Shown here: piece after piece, positions 40,801-49,274 of the stretch | Position numbering within the stretch: the stretch's first letter is position 1 | How the letters are laid out: every line of letters starts with the position of its first letter | Source of the DNA: Actinomycetospora lemnae | GTDB lineage: Bacteria; Actinomycetota; Actinomycetes; Mycobacteriales; Pseudonocardiaceae | DNA: 64,000 nt | Direction: 5' to 3' | NCBI RefSeq assembly: GCF_028737315.1 | Contig: NZ_JAQZAO010000006.1 | Coordinates: forward strand, 248,001-312,000 | The notes under the pieces: generated by a model | Told to the model about the DNA's origin: nothing | What the model saw: the letters and a program-made list of their open reading frames with translations, nothing else | Databases searched by the model: none | Position numbers and translations under genes: made by a program

Positions 40801-43043
40801 GCGTGTCCCGTCACCGCTCCGCGGCACCTCCCGCCCGCGGCCTCCCGCCGGTGCGCCACCCGCACCGCGCCCCGACGACCGACTCCGGATGGCGCCGGCT
40901 CCGTCCCCGCCCCGCCGTGCTGTTCGTCGTGGTCGCGCTGTTGATGTTCGGCTCACTGCTGCTGGTGCACGGGCTCGCCCGGTCGCAGGTCGGGGTCGAC
41001 GCCACCGGTGCGCACCAGGGCACGCGGGCCCACGACGAGGTCCCGGCGGCGATCACCGACGGCGGGCCGGTCGTCGACGCCCGCGGCGAGACGCCGGTGA
41101 GCGCGCGGATGCCGGCGCGCACGATCTCGCTGACCTTCGACGACGGCCCCGACCCGACGTGGACCCCGCAGGTCCTCGAGGTGCTGCGCCGCCACCAGGT
41201 GCCCGCGACCTTCTTCGTCGTCGGCTCGATGGCCGCCCAGCACCCCGACCTGCTGCGCGACATCCGCGCGGCCGGCTCCGAGGTCGGCGTGCACACCTTC
41301 ACCCACCCCGACCTGTCCGCGGCGTCGGACCTGCGCATCGACCGCGAGCTCTCCGAGACCCAGCTCGTGCTGGCCGGCGCGCTGGGGGAGTCGAGCTACC
41401 TGCTGCGCCCGCCGTACTCGTCGACCGCCGACGCGGTGGACAACGACGCCCTGCGCTCTTACCGCGCGGCCGGCGCCGACGGCTACGTCACCGTCCTCTC
41501 CGACGTCGACAGCCGCGACTGGGAGCGGCCCGGAGTCGACGCCATCGTCCGCAACTCGACCCCGGCGCACGGCGCGGGCGGGATCGTGCTGCTGCACGAC
41601 GCGGGCGGCGACCGGTCCCAGACCGTGGCCGCCCTCGACCGCCTCATCCCGGAGCTCAAGGCGCAGGGCTACCGGTTCGCCACCCCGGAGGCCGCGGTCG
41701 GCCTGCCGCTCGACAACCAGCCCGTCAGCACCGTCGACCACCTCCTGGGCAGCGTCCTCATCGGCCTGGTCGCGATCGCCGGGGTCGTCGTCGACGCCCT
41801 GACGTGGCTGCTGGTCGTGGTCGGCGTCCTCGTCGTCGCGCGGCTGGTGCTGATGCTCGTCGTCGCCGTCCGCCACCACCGTCGCCGGCACCGGCCCGGG
41901 TTCTCGTGGGGGCCGCCGGTGACCGCGCCGGTGTCGGTGATCGTCCCGGCCTACAACGAGAAGGAGAACATCGCCGCGACCGTGCGCTCGCTGGTCGCCT
42001 CGACGCACCGGGTCGAGGTGATCGTCGTCGACGACGGCAGCACCGACGGCACCGCGGAGATCGTCGAGGGGCTGCGGCTACCGGCCGTGCGGGTGATCCG
42101 GCAGGTCAACGGCGGCAAGCCGGCGGCGCTGAACACGGGCATCGCGCACGCGCGCCACGAGCTCATCGTCATGATCGACGGCGACACCGTCTTCGCGCCG
42201 GAGACCGTCGGGCGGCTCGTGCAGCCGTTCGCGGACCCGGCGGTGGGGGCGGTCGCGGGCAACGCCAAGGTCGCGAACCGCGGCGGGCTGCTCGCGCGCT
42301 GGCAGCACATCGAGTACGTCATGGGCTTCAACGTCGACCGCCGCGTCTACGACGTCCTGCGCTGCATGCCGACGGTCCCGGGCGCGATCGGGGCGTTCCG
42401 GCGGCGGGTGCTGCTCGAGGTCGGCGGGGTCAGCGACGACACCCTCGCCGAGGACACCGACCTCACGATGGCGATCTGCCGCGGCGGCTGGCGCGTGGTC
42501 TACGAGGAGACCGCGAAGGCCTGGACCGAGGCGCCCGCGACCCTCGGCCAGCTGTGGCGACAGCGCTACCGGTGGAGCTACGGGACGATGCAGTCGATGT
42601 GGAAGCACCGGCGCGCGGTGCTCGAGTCGGGCGCCTCGGGTCGCTTCGGGCGCGCGGGGCTGGGGCACCTCGCGGTGTTCCAGGTGCTGCTGCCGCTGCT
42701 CGCGCCGCTGGTGGACATCTTCCTGGTCTACGGGCTGCTCTTCCTCGACCCCGTGACGACGCTGGTGGCGTGGTCGGCGGTGCTCGGGGTGCAGCTCGCG
42801 GCGGCGGTGATCGCCTTCCGTCTCGAGCGCGAGCCGCTGGGGGTGCTGTGGCTGCTGCCGCTGCAGCAGATCGTCTACCGGCAGCTGATGTACGCGGTGG
42901 TGATCCGGTCGGTCGTGACGGCGGCGGGCGGCATCCGGCTGGGGTGGCAGAAGCTGCGGCGCGTGGGCGGGCTCGAGGTGCACCTGGCGTCGCCGCCGCC
43001 GGAGCGCCCTCCTCAGCAGCTCGTGGTGCTCAGGCGAGGCTGA
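40797..43043 (+). CDS. Fused NodB polysaccharide deacetylase - GT2 synthase
   Basis: GTG 40797; 748 residues. One helix (41-60) precedes an outer NodB deacetylase domain (~105-300: SLTFDDGPDP with D115/D116, HTFTH at 166-170, LRPPYS, LLHDAG with H267). Helices at ~315-358 lead back to a cytosolic GT2 domain (VSVIVPAYNEKENI, VDDGSTDGT, DGD at 461-463, AEDTD, QRYRW at 589-593), then two to three more helices. This is the processive-synthase layout of chitin/hyaluronan/PNAG synthases with a deacetylase on the same chain, so it likely makes and deacetylates a GlcNAc-type polymer. Confidence 0.9.
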   Translation: MSVSRHRSAAPPARGLPPVRHPHRAPTTDSGWRRLRPRPAVLFVVVALLMFGSLLLVHGLARSQVGVDATGAHQGTRAHDEVPAAITDGGPVVDARGETPVSARMPARTISLTFDDGPDPTWTPQVLEVLRRHQVPATFFVVGSMAAQHPDLLRDIRAAGSEVGVHTFTHPDLSAASDLRIDRELSETQLVLAGALGESSYLLRPPYSSTADAVDNDALRSYRAAGADGYVTVLSDVDSRDWERPGVDAIVRNSTPAHGAGGIVLLHDAGGDRSQTVAALDRLIPELKAQGYRFATPEAAVGLPLDNQPVSTVDHLLGSVLIGLVAIAGVVVDALTWLLVVVGVLVVARLVLMLVVAVRHHRRRHRPGFSWGPPVTAPVSVIVPAYNEKENIAATVRSLVASTHRVEVIVVDDGSTDGTAEIVEGLRLPAVRVIRQVNGGKPAALNTGIAHARHELIVMIDGDTVFAPETVGRLVQPFADPAVGAVAGNAKVANRGGLLARWQHIEYVMGFNVDRRVYDVLRCMPTVPGAIGAFRRRVLLEVGGVSDDTLAEDTDLTMAICRGGWRVVYEETAKAWTEAPATLGQLWRQRYRWSYGTMQSMWKHRRAVLESGASGRFGRAGLGHLAVFQVLLPLLAPLVDIFLVYGLLFLDPVTTLVAWSAVLGVQLAAAVIAFRLEREPLGVLWLLPLQQIVYRQLMYAVVIRSVVTAAGGIRLGWQKLRRVGGLEVHLASPPPERPPQQLVVLRRG

Positions 43044-43875
43044 ACCGATCGCCGGCGAAGTCCCACGTCAGGGGCGTGTCCAGGTCGAAGCGCCGCTCGC
43101 GCAGCAGCGTCTCGAGGGTGTCGACGCGGGGGATCGACTCCCGCCACACCTCGGTGGTCTCCTCGTTCGCCGGGTCCTGCAGGTGGGCGCGGCGGACCTC
43201 GAGGAACCGGCCGAGCCAGGTGGCGGGGTCGGGCTGGGCGCCGGTCTCGGTGATCAGCGCCTGGAGACCGTCCGGGCCGCCCCGCCCGTGCTGCACGGCG
43301 GTGTCGAGCACGACGAGCTGGCCCAGGCCGGTGACCTGTCCCGCGCCGCGCGCCAGGTCCAGGGCGGGGCGGAAGTAGAGGTCGTCGTAGATCGCGTCCT
43401 GGGCCTGGTCGAGCCGCGGGTCGGTCTGCGACGTCGAGCGCCACACGTCCTCGAAGCCGTCGAGCCCCCGCGTGCTCGAGCCGCCCCCGGCGGCGTCGAT
43501 GCGCTCGAGCGGTCGCACGAACCGGGTCAGCGGCGTCGCCCCGCCGGCGCTCGCCTCGTAGCGCCGCACCACGAGCAGGAGGTCGTGGGTGCCGCTGGTG
43601 AACCCGGCGCGGCCCGCCGTGATGCCCCGGCCGTCGCCGAGGCGCTGGGCCTGCGCGTAGGGGAGGTCGACCGTCGAGTTCTCGAACGTGCTGATGACGG
43701 CGTCGGCGACCCGGCGGCGCTGGGGGTCGAGGAGCCCCTCGGGGCGGGCGGCGACCGCGTCCGGGGTGCTGCAGGCACCCAGGGCCACCGCCGCCAGCGC
43801 GCTCCCGACCAGGAAGCCGCGGCGGTTCGTCCTCACGCGGGGACCCGCTCGATCACCGGCGACACCGTAGGCCAT
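43030..43875 (-). CDS. GH46 chitosanase, Tat/lipoprotein-type export signal
   Basis: The 281-residue protein carries TNRRGFLVGSALAAVALGAC, combining a twin-arginine motif with a lipobox (C35). GH46 features are clear: STFENSTVD with the acid E65, LGDGRGITAGRAGFTSGTHD with the base D81, and the second half YDDLYFRPALDLAR and GLGQLVVLDTAVQHG. GH46 enzymes cut chitosan. It converges with, and overlaps by 14 bp, the deacetylase-synthase gene, so it is a natural candidate for trimming that enzyme's product. The start ATG 43875 lacks a good ribosome site. Confidence 0.85.
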   Translation of the reverse strand: MAYGVAGDRAGPRVRTNRRGFLVGSALAAVALGACSTPDAVAARPEGLLDPQRRRVADAVISTFENSTVDLPYAQAQRLGDGRGITAGRAGFTSGTHDLLLVVRRYEASAGGATPLTRFVRPLERIDAAGGGSSTRGLDGFEDVWRSTSQTDPRLDQAQDAIYDDLYFRPALDLARGAGQVTGLGQLVVLDTAVQHGRGGPDGLQALITETGAQPDPATWLGRFLEVRRAHLQDPANEETTEVWRESIPRVDTLETLLRERRFDLDTPLTWDFAGDRFSLA

Positions 43876-44046
43876 CGAAGGGAGCAGCGGGAGCCGCGGG
43901 GTCGAACGGTGTCACCGCTTCGTGATACCACCGCTGCCCCGATCGAGGCGCAGAGGCCTCATGATGGGCTACATCTCGTCACGGGGGGTGACGGGCGGGG
44001 AGGGGTCGCCCGGCGGCCTCGAACGGCCGTGGGGGCGACCGTGGCG

Positions 44047-44292
44047 ATGTCGACGCTGTGGTGGGTACTGGTGGCCGTCGTGGCCTGGTTCGCCGTCGGC
44101 CTGGTCATCGCCCTCGTCGTGGCCCGGGTCCTCGCGCACGTCGAGGCCGACGAGCGCGGGACGTCCCGCACGCAGCGCCGGCTGGGCGAGCCGGAGGATC
44201 CCGACGTGCCCGCCCCGCGTGACGGGGCCCACGACGAGGCGGAGGAAGCCGCTCACCGCCGGTCGCGCGGGCAGGCGCCGACCGGCGAGTGA
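44047..44292 (+). CDS. Small single-pass membrane protein
   Basis: ATG 44047 follows GGGGGCG; 81 residues. One N-terminal helix (about 3-25, LWWVLVAVVAWFAVGLVIAL) and a charged cytosolic tail rich in Glu, Asp and Arg. No family recognised. A strong hairpin terminator follows. Confidence 0.55.
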   Translation: MSTLWWVLVAVVAWFAVGLVIALVVARVLAHVEADERGTSRTQRRLGEPEDPDVPAPRDGAHDEAEEAAHRRSRGQAPTGE

Positions 44293-44298
44293 GGCATG

Positions 44299-44337
44299 CC
44301 CGGCTCCGGCGGCTCCCCCCGAGCCGCCGGAGCCGGG
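44299..44337. terminator. Strong bidirectional hairpin terminator
   Basis: A perfect 17-bp stem, CCCGGCTCCGGCGGCTC (44299-44315) with GAGCCGCCGGAGCCGGG (44321-44337), and a 5-C loop, lies between the convergent small membrane protein and VOC genes. Confidence 0.85.
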
Positions 44338-44445
44338 AACGCGGAGCCGGTGCCGACGCCCCCCCGACGTCGTCCCCGCGACACGCCGCCCTGCGCCCCC
44401 CAGCGCCTCTCGGACGTGTGCACCGCGCTCCGCGGCCAGCTGGAC

Positions 44446-44844
44446 TCACACCCCCACGTGCACCAGCACCAAGGGGACGTCGTCCGGATCCCGGAACACG
44501 AGGTAGGCGTACGGCTCCGGCTCGGCGACGTCGACGACGCCGCCGTGCGCGACCCCGAGGCCGTCGAGCCACGTCGCCCAGGCGTCGAGCTGCCTCCGGC
44601 TCGCCACCGAGAAGGCGGTGTGGCTGCAGCGTCGGCCGAGGGCCGGGGCCTTCAGCTGGATGGCGACCCCGGACTCCGGGTCGGAGAGCACGACCGTGTC
44701 CGGCCCCTCGTCCTCCGGGCACGGCGCGGACGTCCGGGTCAACCCGAGCACCCGCTCGTACCACGCCGCGCTGGTGTCGACGTCCGTGATCGCCGGGGAG
44801 TAGTGGTGGAAACCGGCGAACTGCGGCCGTTCGGTGCCGATCAC
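44446..44844 (-). CDS. VOC-superfamily (glyoxalase/dioxygenase fold) protein
   Basis: I use GTG 44844, spaced well from GGGAGG; GTG 44868 is also in frame. The ~132 residues form two beta-alpha-beta-beta-beta units: FAGFHHYSPAITDVDTSAAW, YERVLGL, then HTAFSVASRRQLDAW and YLVFRDPDDVPLVLV. Metal ligands would be a His (HHY), Glu (VAIQL region) and the second His (CSHTAF). Substrate cannot be inferred. It sits alone, convergent with the preceding unit. Confidence 0.8.
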   Translation of the reverse strand: MIGTERPQFAGFHHYSPAITDVDTSAAWYERVLGLTRTSAPCPEDEGPDTVVLSDPESGVAIQLKAPALGRRCSHTAFSVASRRQLDAWATWLDGLGVAHGGVVDVAEPEPYAYLVFRDPDDVPLVLVHVGV

Positions 44845-44915
44845 CGCTCCCACCTCCCCGTCGAGCACCTTCCGTGTTCGTGGATCACTCTGACGGGTGA
44901 CGGTTGAATGCGGTA

Positions 44916-47681
44916 CTAGGGAGGTCCCTCACCCGCATCTCGACGGCGCGTGAACTCCGCGGCCAGCTCGGTCCGCGAGCGCACGCCGAGCTTGCGGTAG
45001 ATGCGCGTCAGGTGGGCCTCGACGGTCTTGCGCGAGACGAAGAGCGCCGACGAGGTCTCGACGTTCGAGAGCCCCTCGGCGACGGCGCGCGCGACCTGGA
45101 ACTCCTGCGGGGTGAGCGACTCGAGCCTGTTCTCCTCCGCCGCCTCGGGCGCGGCGCCGCGGTGCCCGGTCGCGGCGAGCTCCGTGCGGGCGCGCTCGAC
45201 CCAGGGTCGGGCGCCGAGCGCGGCCAGCGCGCCCTCCGCCTCGAGCAGCAGCGGGCGGGCCGCGCCGGGACGCCGCCAGCGCCGGCGGACCTCGGCCTGG
45301 GCGAGCAGCGTCCGGGCGCGCTCGTACGGGGCGACCAGACGGCCGTGGGCCCGGTGCGCGGCGGCGAACCAGTGCTCGGCCTGCTCGTGGTCGTCGGCGA
45401 GCAGGCCGCGCCCGCGCGCCGCCATCGCCTCGGCGTACGCCGACCCGGTGCGCTCCGCGTGTCCGGCGACCCAGGCCACGACGTCCTCGGCGGCCGCCCG
45501 GTCGCCACTGCGGGCGGTGGCGTCGACGAGGTCGCCGGCGAACGGGATGGCGACGTCGCAGACGGACCCCTGGCGCTCGACGAGGGTGCGGGCCCGCGTG
45601 AGGTGGGCCAGCGCGGTCGGGACGTCGGCGGCGGCGAGGGCCGCGGCACCGAGGGCGGCCGCGGCGTAGCCGTGGAGGCTCGCGACGCCGAGGGAGCCGG
45701 CGATGCGCAGCCCCTCCTCGGCGTGCTCGCGGCTCGTCTCGACGTCGCCGCGGGCGGCCTCGAGGCGGGCCAGGAGCGTCAGGCCGAAGGCCTTGCTGTG
45801 GCGCTGACCGAGCTCGTCGGCCCACGCCACGGCCTCCGTGACGTCGGCGTACGCGGCGGGCCAGCGTCCGGCCCACCAGTCGATCTCGCCGCGCACCCCG
45901 AGGGCGTAGGCCAGGAGCAGCGGAGCGCCGGCCCGCCGCGCGGTGTTCGCGACGGGGCTGACGAGACGGCGCCCGTCCTCGGGTCGCTCGAGGTAGATGG
46001 CGGCCTGCGCGCCGCCGGCCAGCGCCGGCGCGTCCCAGAGCGGGTCGGCGTCGTCGGCGCGGCGGAGGAAGTCGTCGAGCAGGGCGTTCGCCTCGTCCCA
46101 CCGTCCGCGCAGCGTGTAGGTGTGGCAGATCTCGGTGAGCGTCACGATGTCGACGTCGCTGGTCAGGGCCCGCGCGCGGTCGGCCACCGACTCCGCCTCG
46201 CGCAGCCGCGCCAGCATGGTCAGCGGCATGATCGCCTCGCCGTGGAGGCGCACCGCCGCCCGCGTGTTGAAGGGCCGCACGGCGTCGGCGGTCCGGAGGG
46301 CGAGGTTCACCGCGCGCGTCGGGTCGAGCCAGGTCAGCGTGCGGGAGCGGACGACCTCGACCTCGGCGGCGAACGCGACGTCGTCGCGGATGGCGAGCGC
46401 TTCCTCGCACCAGCGGACCGCCTGCTCGGCACCTCCGGACAGCGACGAGTCGGTGGCCGCGGCGAGCAGGCGTTCGGCGCGCACCGCCGGGTCGGTGGTG
46501 AAGTCGGCGGCCCGCGCCCAGGTCCGTGCGGCGGCGAGGAGGCCCGCGCGCAGCCGGGCGGTGTGCGCGGCCTCGACGAGGCGGGCCGCGAGGTCGTCGT
46601 CCGGGGGCTCGCGCGCTTCGGCGAGGTACCAGACGGCGAGGTCGGGCGGGGCGTGTCGGGCGAGGCCGTCGAGCACGCGGCGGCGCAGGCTGCGCGAGGT
46701 CCGGGCCGCGACCAGGGGCCGGAGCAGGCCGTGGCGCAGGCACGCCTCGTCGCCGTCGCGCGTCACGAGCCGCCGGCGTTCGGCGGGGACCAGGTCGTCG
46801 TCGGCGATCCCGAGGTCGGCGAAGACGGGGTCGAGCTGCTCGCGGGACGTGGTCCGGCCGAAGGCGAGCACCGCCAGCGCGGCCCGGCTCGCGGGCGGCA
46901 GCGCGTCGATCGCGGCCGACCACGTGCGCTCGAGCGCCGAGCCGGGCGGCAGCGCCGGCGTCGCGGCGTCGGCGGCGACGAGGAGCTCGGGGCCGGCGGC
47001 CCGCGCGATCTCGACGACGGCGAGCGGGTTGCCCGCGCACCGCTCGACGATCGTCTCCACGACCCGCGGCGACGCCCGCACCGGCAGCGCCGCCACGAGC
47101 GCCCGGCTCTCGTCGGGGGTCAGGGGGCCGAGCTCGATGGTCGGCAGCCGCCACACCGCGGGGTCGACGGGCACCTCGGAGCGCACCGACAGCAGCAGCG
47201 CGATCCGTTCCGTCCCGAGACGCCGGGCGACGAACAGCAGGATCTGCTGGGAGGGCGCGTCGATCCACGGGAAGTCGTCGACGACGAGCAGCAGCGGCTC
47301 GTCGTCGGCCGCGGCGGCGAGCGTCCCCAGCGCGGCGGTGCAGACCGCGAGCGGGCTCTCGACGACGCCGGGGCGCAGCGCGAGCGCGATCTCGAGCGCC
47401 TCGCGCTGCACGTCGGGCAGCCCGTCGGCGTGCTTCATGAGGGGGAGGAGCAGGTCGGCGACCGCCGCGAACGGGAGCGCCGCGTCGCCCTCGACCCCGA
47501 CCGTGCGCAGCACCCGGCGCGTCGACGCCGCCGCGACCTCGTCGAGCAGCGTCGACTTGCCGCTGCCCGGCTCGCCGGCGAGGACCGTCACGGTGCCGTC
47601 GCGCCGGCGCGGGTCGACGGCGTCGGCGAGCTCTGCGCGCTCGTCGGCGCGGCCGATCACCTCGGGCTGCTCGGCGTGCAC
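44916..47681 (-). CDS. LAL-type LuxR-family regulator (MalT-like ATPase)
   Basis: A 921-residue protein with an N-terminal P-loop (LAGEPGSGKSTL, residues ~34-45), Walker B LLVVDDFPW, a long helical TPR-like middle and a C-terminal LuxR HTH (LTPQEFQVARAVAEGLSN, then VSRKTVEAHLTRIYRKLGV at about 878-896). LALs respond to a small ligand and ATP. It is a large solitary gene and could be the activator of the dyad sites at 56.4-63.1 kb, but nothing here proves this. Confidence 0.92.
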   Translation of the reverse strand: MHAEQPEVIGRADERAELADAVDPRRRDGTVTVLAGEPGSGKSTLLDEVAAASTRRVLRTVGVEGDAALPFAAVADLLLPLMKHADGLPDVQREALEIALALRPGVVESPLAVCTAALGTLAAAADDEPLLLVVDDFPWIDAPSQQILLFVARRLGTERIALLLSVRSEVPVDPAVWRLPTIELGPLTPDESRALVAALPVRASPRVVETIVERCAGNPLAVVEIARAAGPELLVAADAATPALPPGSALERTWSAAIDALPPASRAALAVLAFGRTTSREQLDPVFADLGIADDDLVPAERRRLVTRDGDEACLRHGLLRPLVAARTSRSLRRRVLDGLARHAPPDLAVWYLAEAREPPDDDLAARLVEAAHTARLRAGLLAAARTWARAADFTTDPAVRAERLLAAATDSSLSGGAEQAVRWCEEALAIRDDVAFAAEVEVVRSRTLTWLDPTRAVNLALRTADAVRPFNTRAAVRLHGEAIMPLTMLARLREAESVADRARALTSDVDIVTLTEICHTYTLRGRWDEANALLDDFLRRADDADPLWDAPALAGGAQAAIYLERPEDGRRLVSPVANTARRAGAPLLLAYALGVRGEIDWWAGRWPAAYADVTEAVAWADELGQRHSKAFGLTLLARLEAARGDVETSREHAEEGLRIAGSLGVASLHGYAAAALGAAALAAADVPTALAHLTRARTLVERQGSVCDVAIPFAGDLVDATARSGDRAAAEDVVAWVAGHAERTGSAYAEAMAARGRGLLADDHEQAEHWFAAAHRAHGRLVAPYERARTLLAQAEVRRRWRRPGAARPLLLEAEGALAALGARPWVERARTELAATGHRGAAPEAAEENRLESLTPQEFQVARAVAEGLSNVETSSALFVSRKTVEAHLTRIYRKLGVRSRTELAAEFTRRRDAGEGPP

Positions 47682-47732
47682 GGCACCTCCTCACGGTGCA
47701 TCTTCCTGCGTGGCGGGGCGGGAAGGACAGGC

Positions 47733-48344
47733 TCAGGCGCCGGTGGCGCGGAAGGTCACCGACGTCCGGCGGCCGTCCACGGGCCCGTCGACGGCGTGGA
47801 GCGGCCGCCCGTCCTCGACGCCGGCGAGCCCGGGCCCGCGGAGCAGGACGAGGCTGCCGGCGTCGGCGTCCCAGGCGCGGAGGGTGGTGCCCGCGCGGTC
47901 GGAGCACTGCCGGAGCACGGCCGAGCCCTCGGCGGTGAGGACGGCGACGAGGTGGCGGTGGCGCCGCCCGTCGAGGTGGGTGGAGATGCCGCCGCTGCCC
48001 GGGGCGTAGCGCTGGATCGTCACCTCGTCCGGCCACCAGGCGTCGATGCCGGGCACTCCCGACACCCGGACGGCGTCGACGAGGGCGGTCCGCAGGGCGT
48101 CGACGACGGGCCGGCGGCCGACCTCCTCGCCGGCCAGGACGAGGTACTCGCCGTCCTGGCGCACGCCGTGGGGGCCCTCGACCGCCGGCAACGGGGCGTA
48201 GCGCTCGGCGTCGACCTCGGCGAGCAGGGCGCGGCGCAGGTCCTCGGGGAGCACGCCGGGCTCGTGCGCGGCGCCGTCGTCGGTGGTGCGGCGCAGCACG
48301 GGGCCGAGGTCGCGGGCCAGGCGCGCGGTGCCGGGGGGCGTCAT
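47733..48344 (-). CDS. AlkB-like 2-oxoglutarate/Fe(II) dioxygenase
   Basis: 203 residues. The iron-binding HxD (STHLDGRRHRHL) and distal His (PLHAVDGPVDGRRTSVTFR), with the 2OG-binding Arg pair near the end, match AlkB-type enzymes; VTIQRYAPGSGGI is the typical strand before HxD. Family members demethylate nucleic acids or oxidise other substrates. The N-terminal PGVLPEDLRRALLAEV fits AlkB as well. Not in an evident operon. Confidence 0.8.
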   Translation of the reverse strand: MTPPGTARLARDLGPVLRRTTDDGAAHEPGVLPEDLRRALLAEVDAERYAPLPAVEGPHGVRQDGEYLVLAGEEVGRRPVVDALRTALVDAVRVSGVPGIDAWWPDEVTIQRYAPGSGGISTHLDGRRHRHLVAVLTAEGSAVLRQCSDRAGTTLRAWDADAGSLVLLRGPGLAGVEDGRPLHAVDGPVDGRRTSVTFRATGA

Positions 48345-48404
48345 CGTGCCGGGCTACCCAGCCGGACGGCACGGTTGCAGCCCGGTCGACGCGGATGCGA
48401 ACAC

Positions 48405-49154
48405 CTACTCCGTCACCAACCGCACGATCGCCACGAGCCCCACGATCACGATCACCGCGCGCAGCACCGTCGGGGAGAGGCGCCGGCCGATCCTCGCCCC
48501 GAGCAGGCCGCCGATCGTCGAGCTCACGGCGAGGATCGCGACGACCGGCCAGCTGATCGGCGCGACGACGGCGTAGACCGCGCCCGCGACGACGTTGACC
48601 ACCGCGGCGAGGACGTTCTTGTAGCCGTTGAGCCGCTGCAGGGGCTCGGTGAGCAGGAGGCCCATGACGCCGACCAGCAGGATCCCCTGGGCGGCGGTGA
48701 AGTACCCGCCGTAGACGCCGACGAGGAAGATCAGCGGGTAGAGCGGCCAGGTGCGGCGGGACGCGGCCGGGGTCCGCGCGAGCCGGCGGGTCAGCACCGG
48801 CTGGACCACCACCAGCACCAGGGCGATCGCGACCAGGAACGGCACGATCGTCTCGAACGCGTCCTCGGGCAGCGACAGCAGCAGCGCCGTGCCACCGACC
48901 GCGCCGAGCGCCGAGCACACCGACCACGTCACGAGCTGTCGACGCGCGCCGGTGATCTCGCGGCGGTAGCCCCACGCGCCGGTGATCGAGCCCGGGACCA
49001 GGCCGATCGCGTTCGACGTCGTCGCCGTCACCGGCGGGTAGCCCAGGGCGACGAGCACGGGGAACGTGACGAGCGTGCCCGACCCGACCACCGTGTTGAT
49101 GGTCCCCGCCCACACGCCGGCGACGGCGATGAGCACCGCGTGCCAGAGCGTCAC
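48405..49154 (-). CDS. TauE/SafE-type sulfite/anion exporter
   Basis: GTG 49154; 249 residues with about 8 helices and the two family repeats GVWAGTINTVVGSGTLVTFP and GVYGGYFTAAQGILLVGVMG. Such permeases move sulfite, sulfoacetate or related organic anions. A -10 box TAGGGT (minus, 49166-49161) puts the transcription start at or next to the GTG, so the mRNA may be leaderless. Confidence 0.88.
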   Translation of the reverse strand: MTLWHAVLIAVAGVWAGTINTVVGSGTLVTFPVLVALGYPPVTATTSNAIGLVPGSITGAWGYRREITGARRQLVTWSVCSALGAVGGTALLLSLPEDAFETIVPFLVAIALVLVVVQPVLTRRLARTPAASRRTWPLYPLIFLVGVYGGYFTAAQGILLVGVMGLLLTEPLQRLNGYKNVLAAVVNVVAGAVYAVVAPISWPVVAILAVSSTIGGLLGARIGRRLSPTVLRAVIVIVGLVAIVRLVTE

Positions 49155-49160
49155 GCCGGG

Positions 49161-49166
49161 ACCCTA
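49161..49166 (-). promoter_or_regulatory. -10 box of a probable leaderless promoter (TauE gene)
   Basis: TAGGGT on the minus strand ends 7 nt before the GTG start codon at 49154, so +1 falls at about the first base of the codon. No ribosome site is present in the gap. Confidence 0.45.
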
Positions 49167-49207
49167 GGACCGGCCGTCGTGCGCGGCCGGGTGAGGTGAC
49201 GCAGGTC

Positions 49208-49235
49208 TTGACGCGCGCCGACGCCGGACTAGTTT
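49208..49235 (+). promoter_or_regulatory. Sigma-70-like promoter of the MetX-like gene
   Basis: TTGACG (49208-49213) and TAGTTT (49230-49235) are separated by 16 bp, the best -35/-10 pair in the window. Transcription would start near 49242, about 33 nt before ATG 49275. Confidence 0.6.
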
Positions 49236-49274
49236 CCGAGGAAACGATCCGCCCCGGCGACGACGGGAGCGTCC

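Noticed and set aside
44904-49199. A very long open frame on the + strand (over 1,400 codons) opposite the LAL regulator, dioxygenase and permease genes
   Set aside because: It is antisense to three well-supported genes and has Arg/Gly/Glu-rich sequence without motifs; at 72% GC stop codons are rare in shadow frames.
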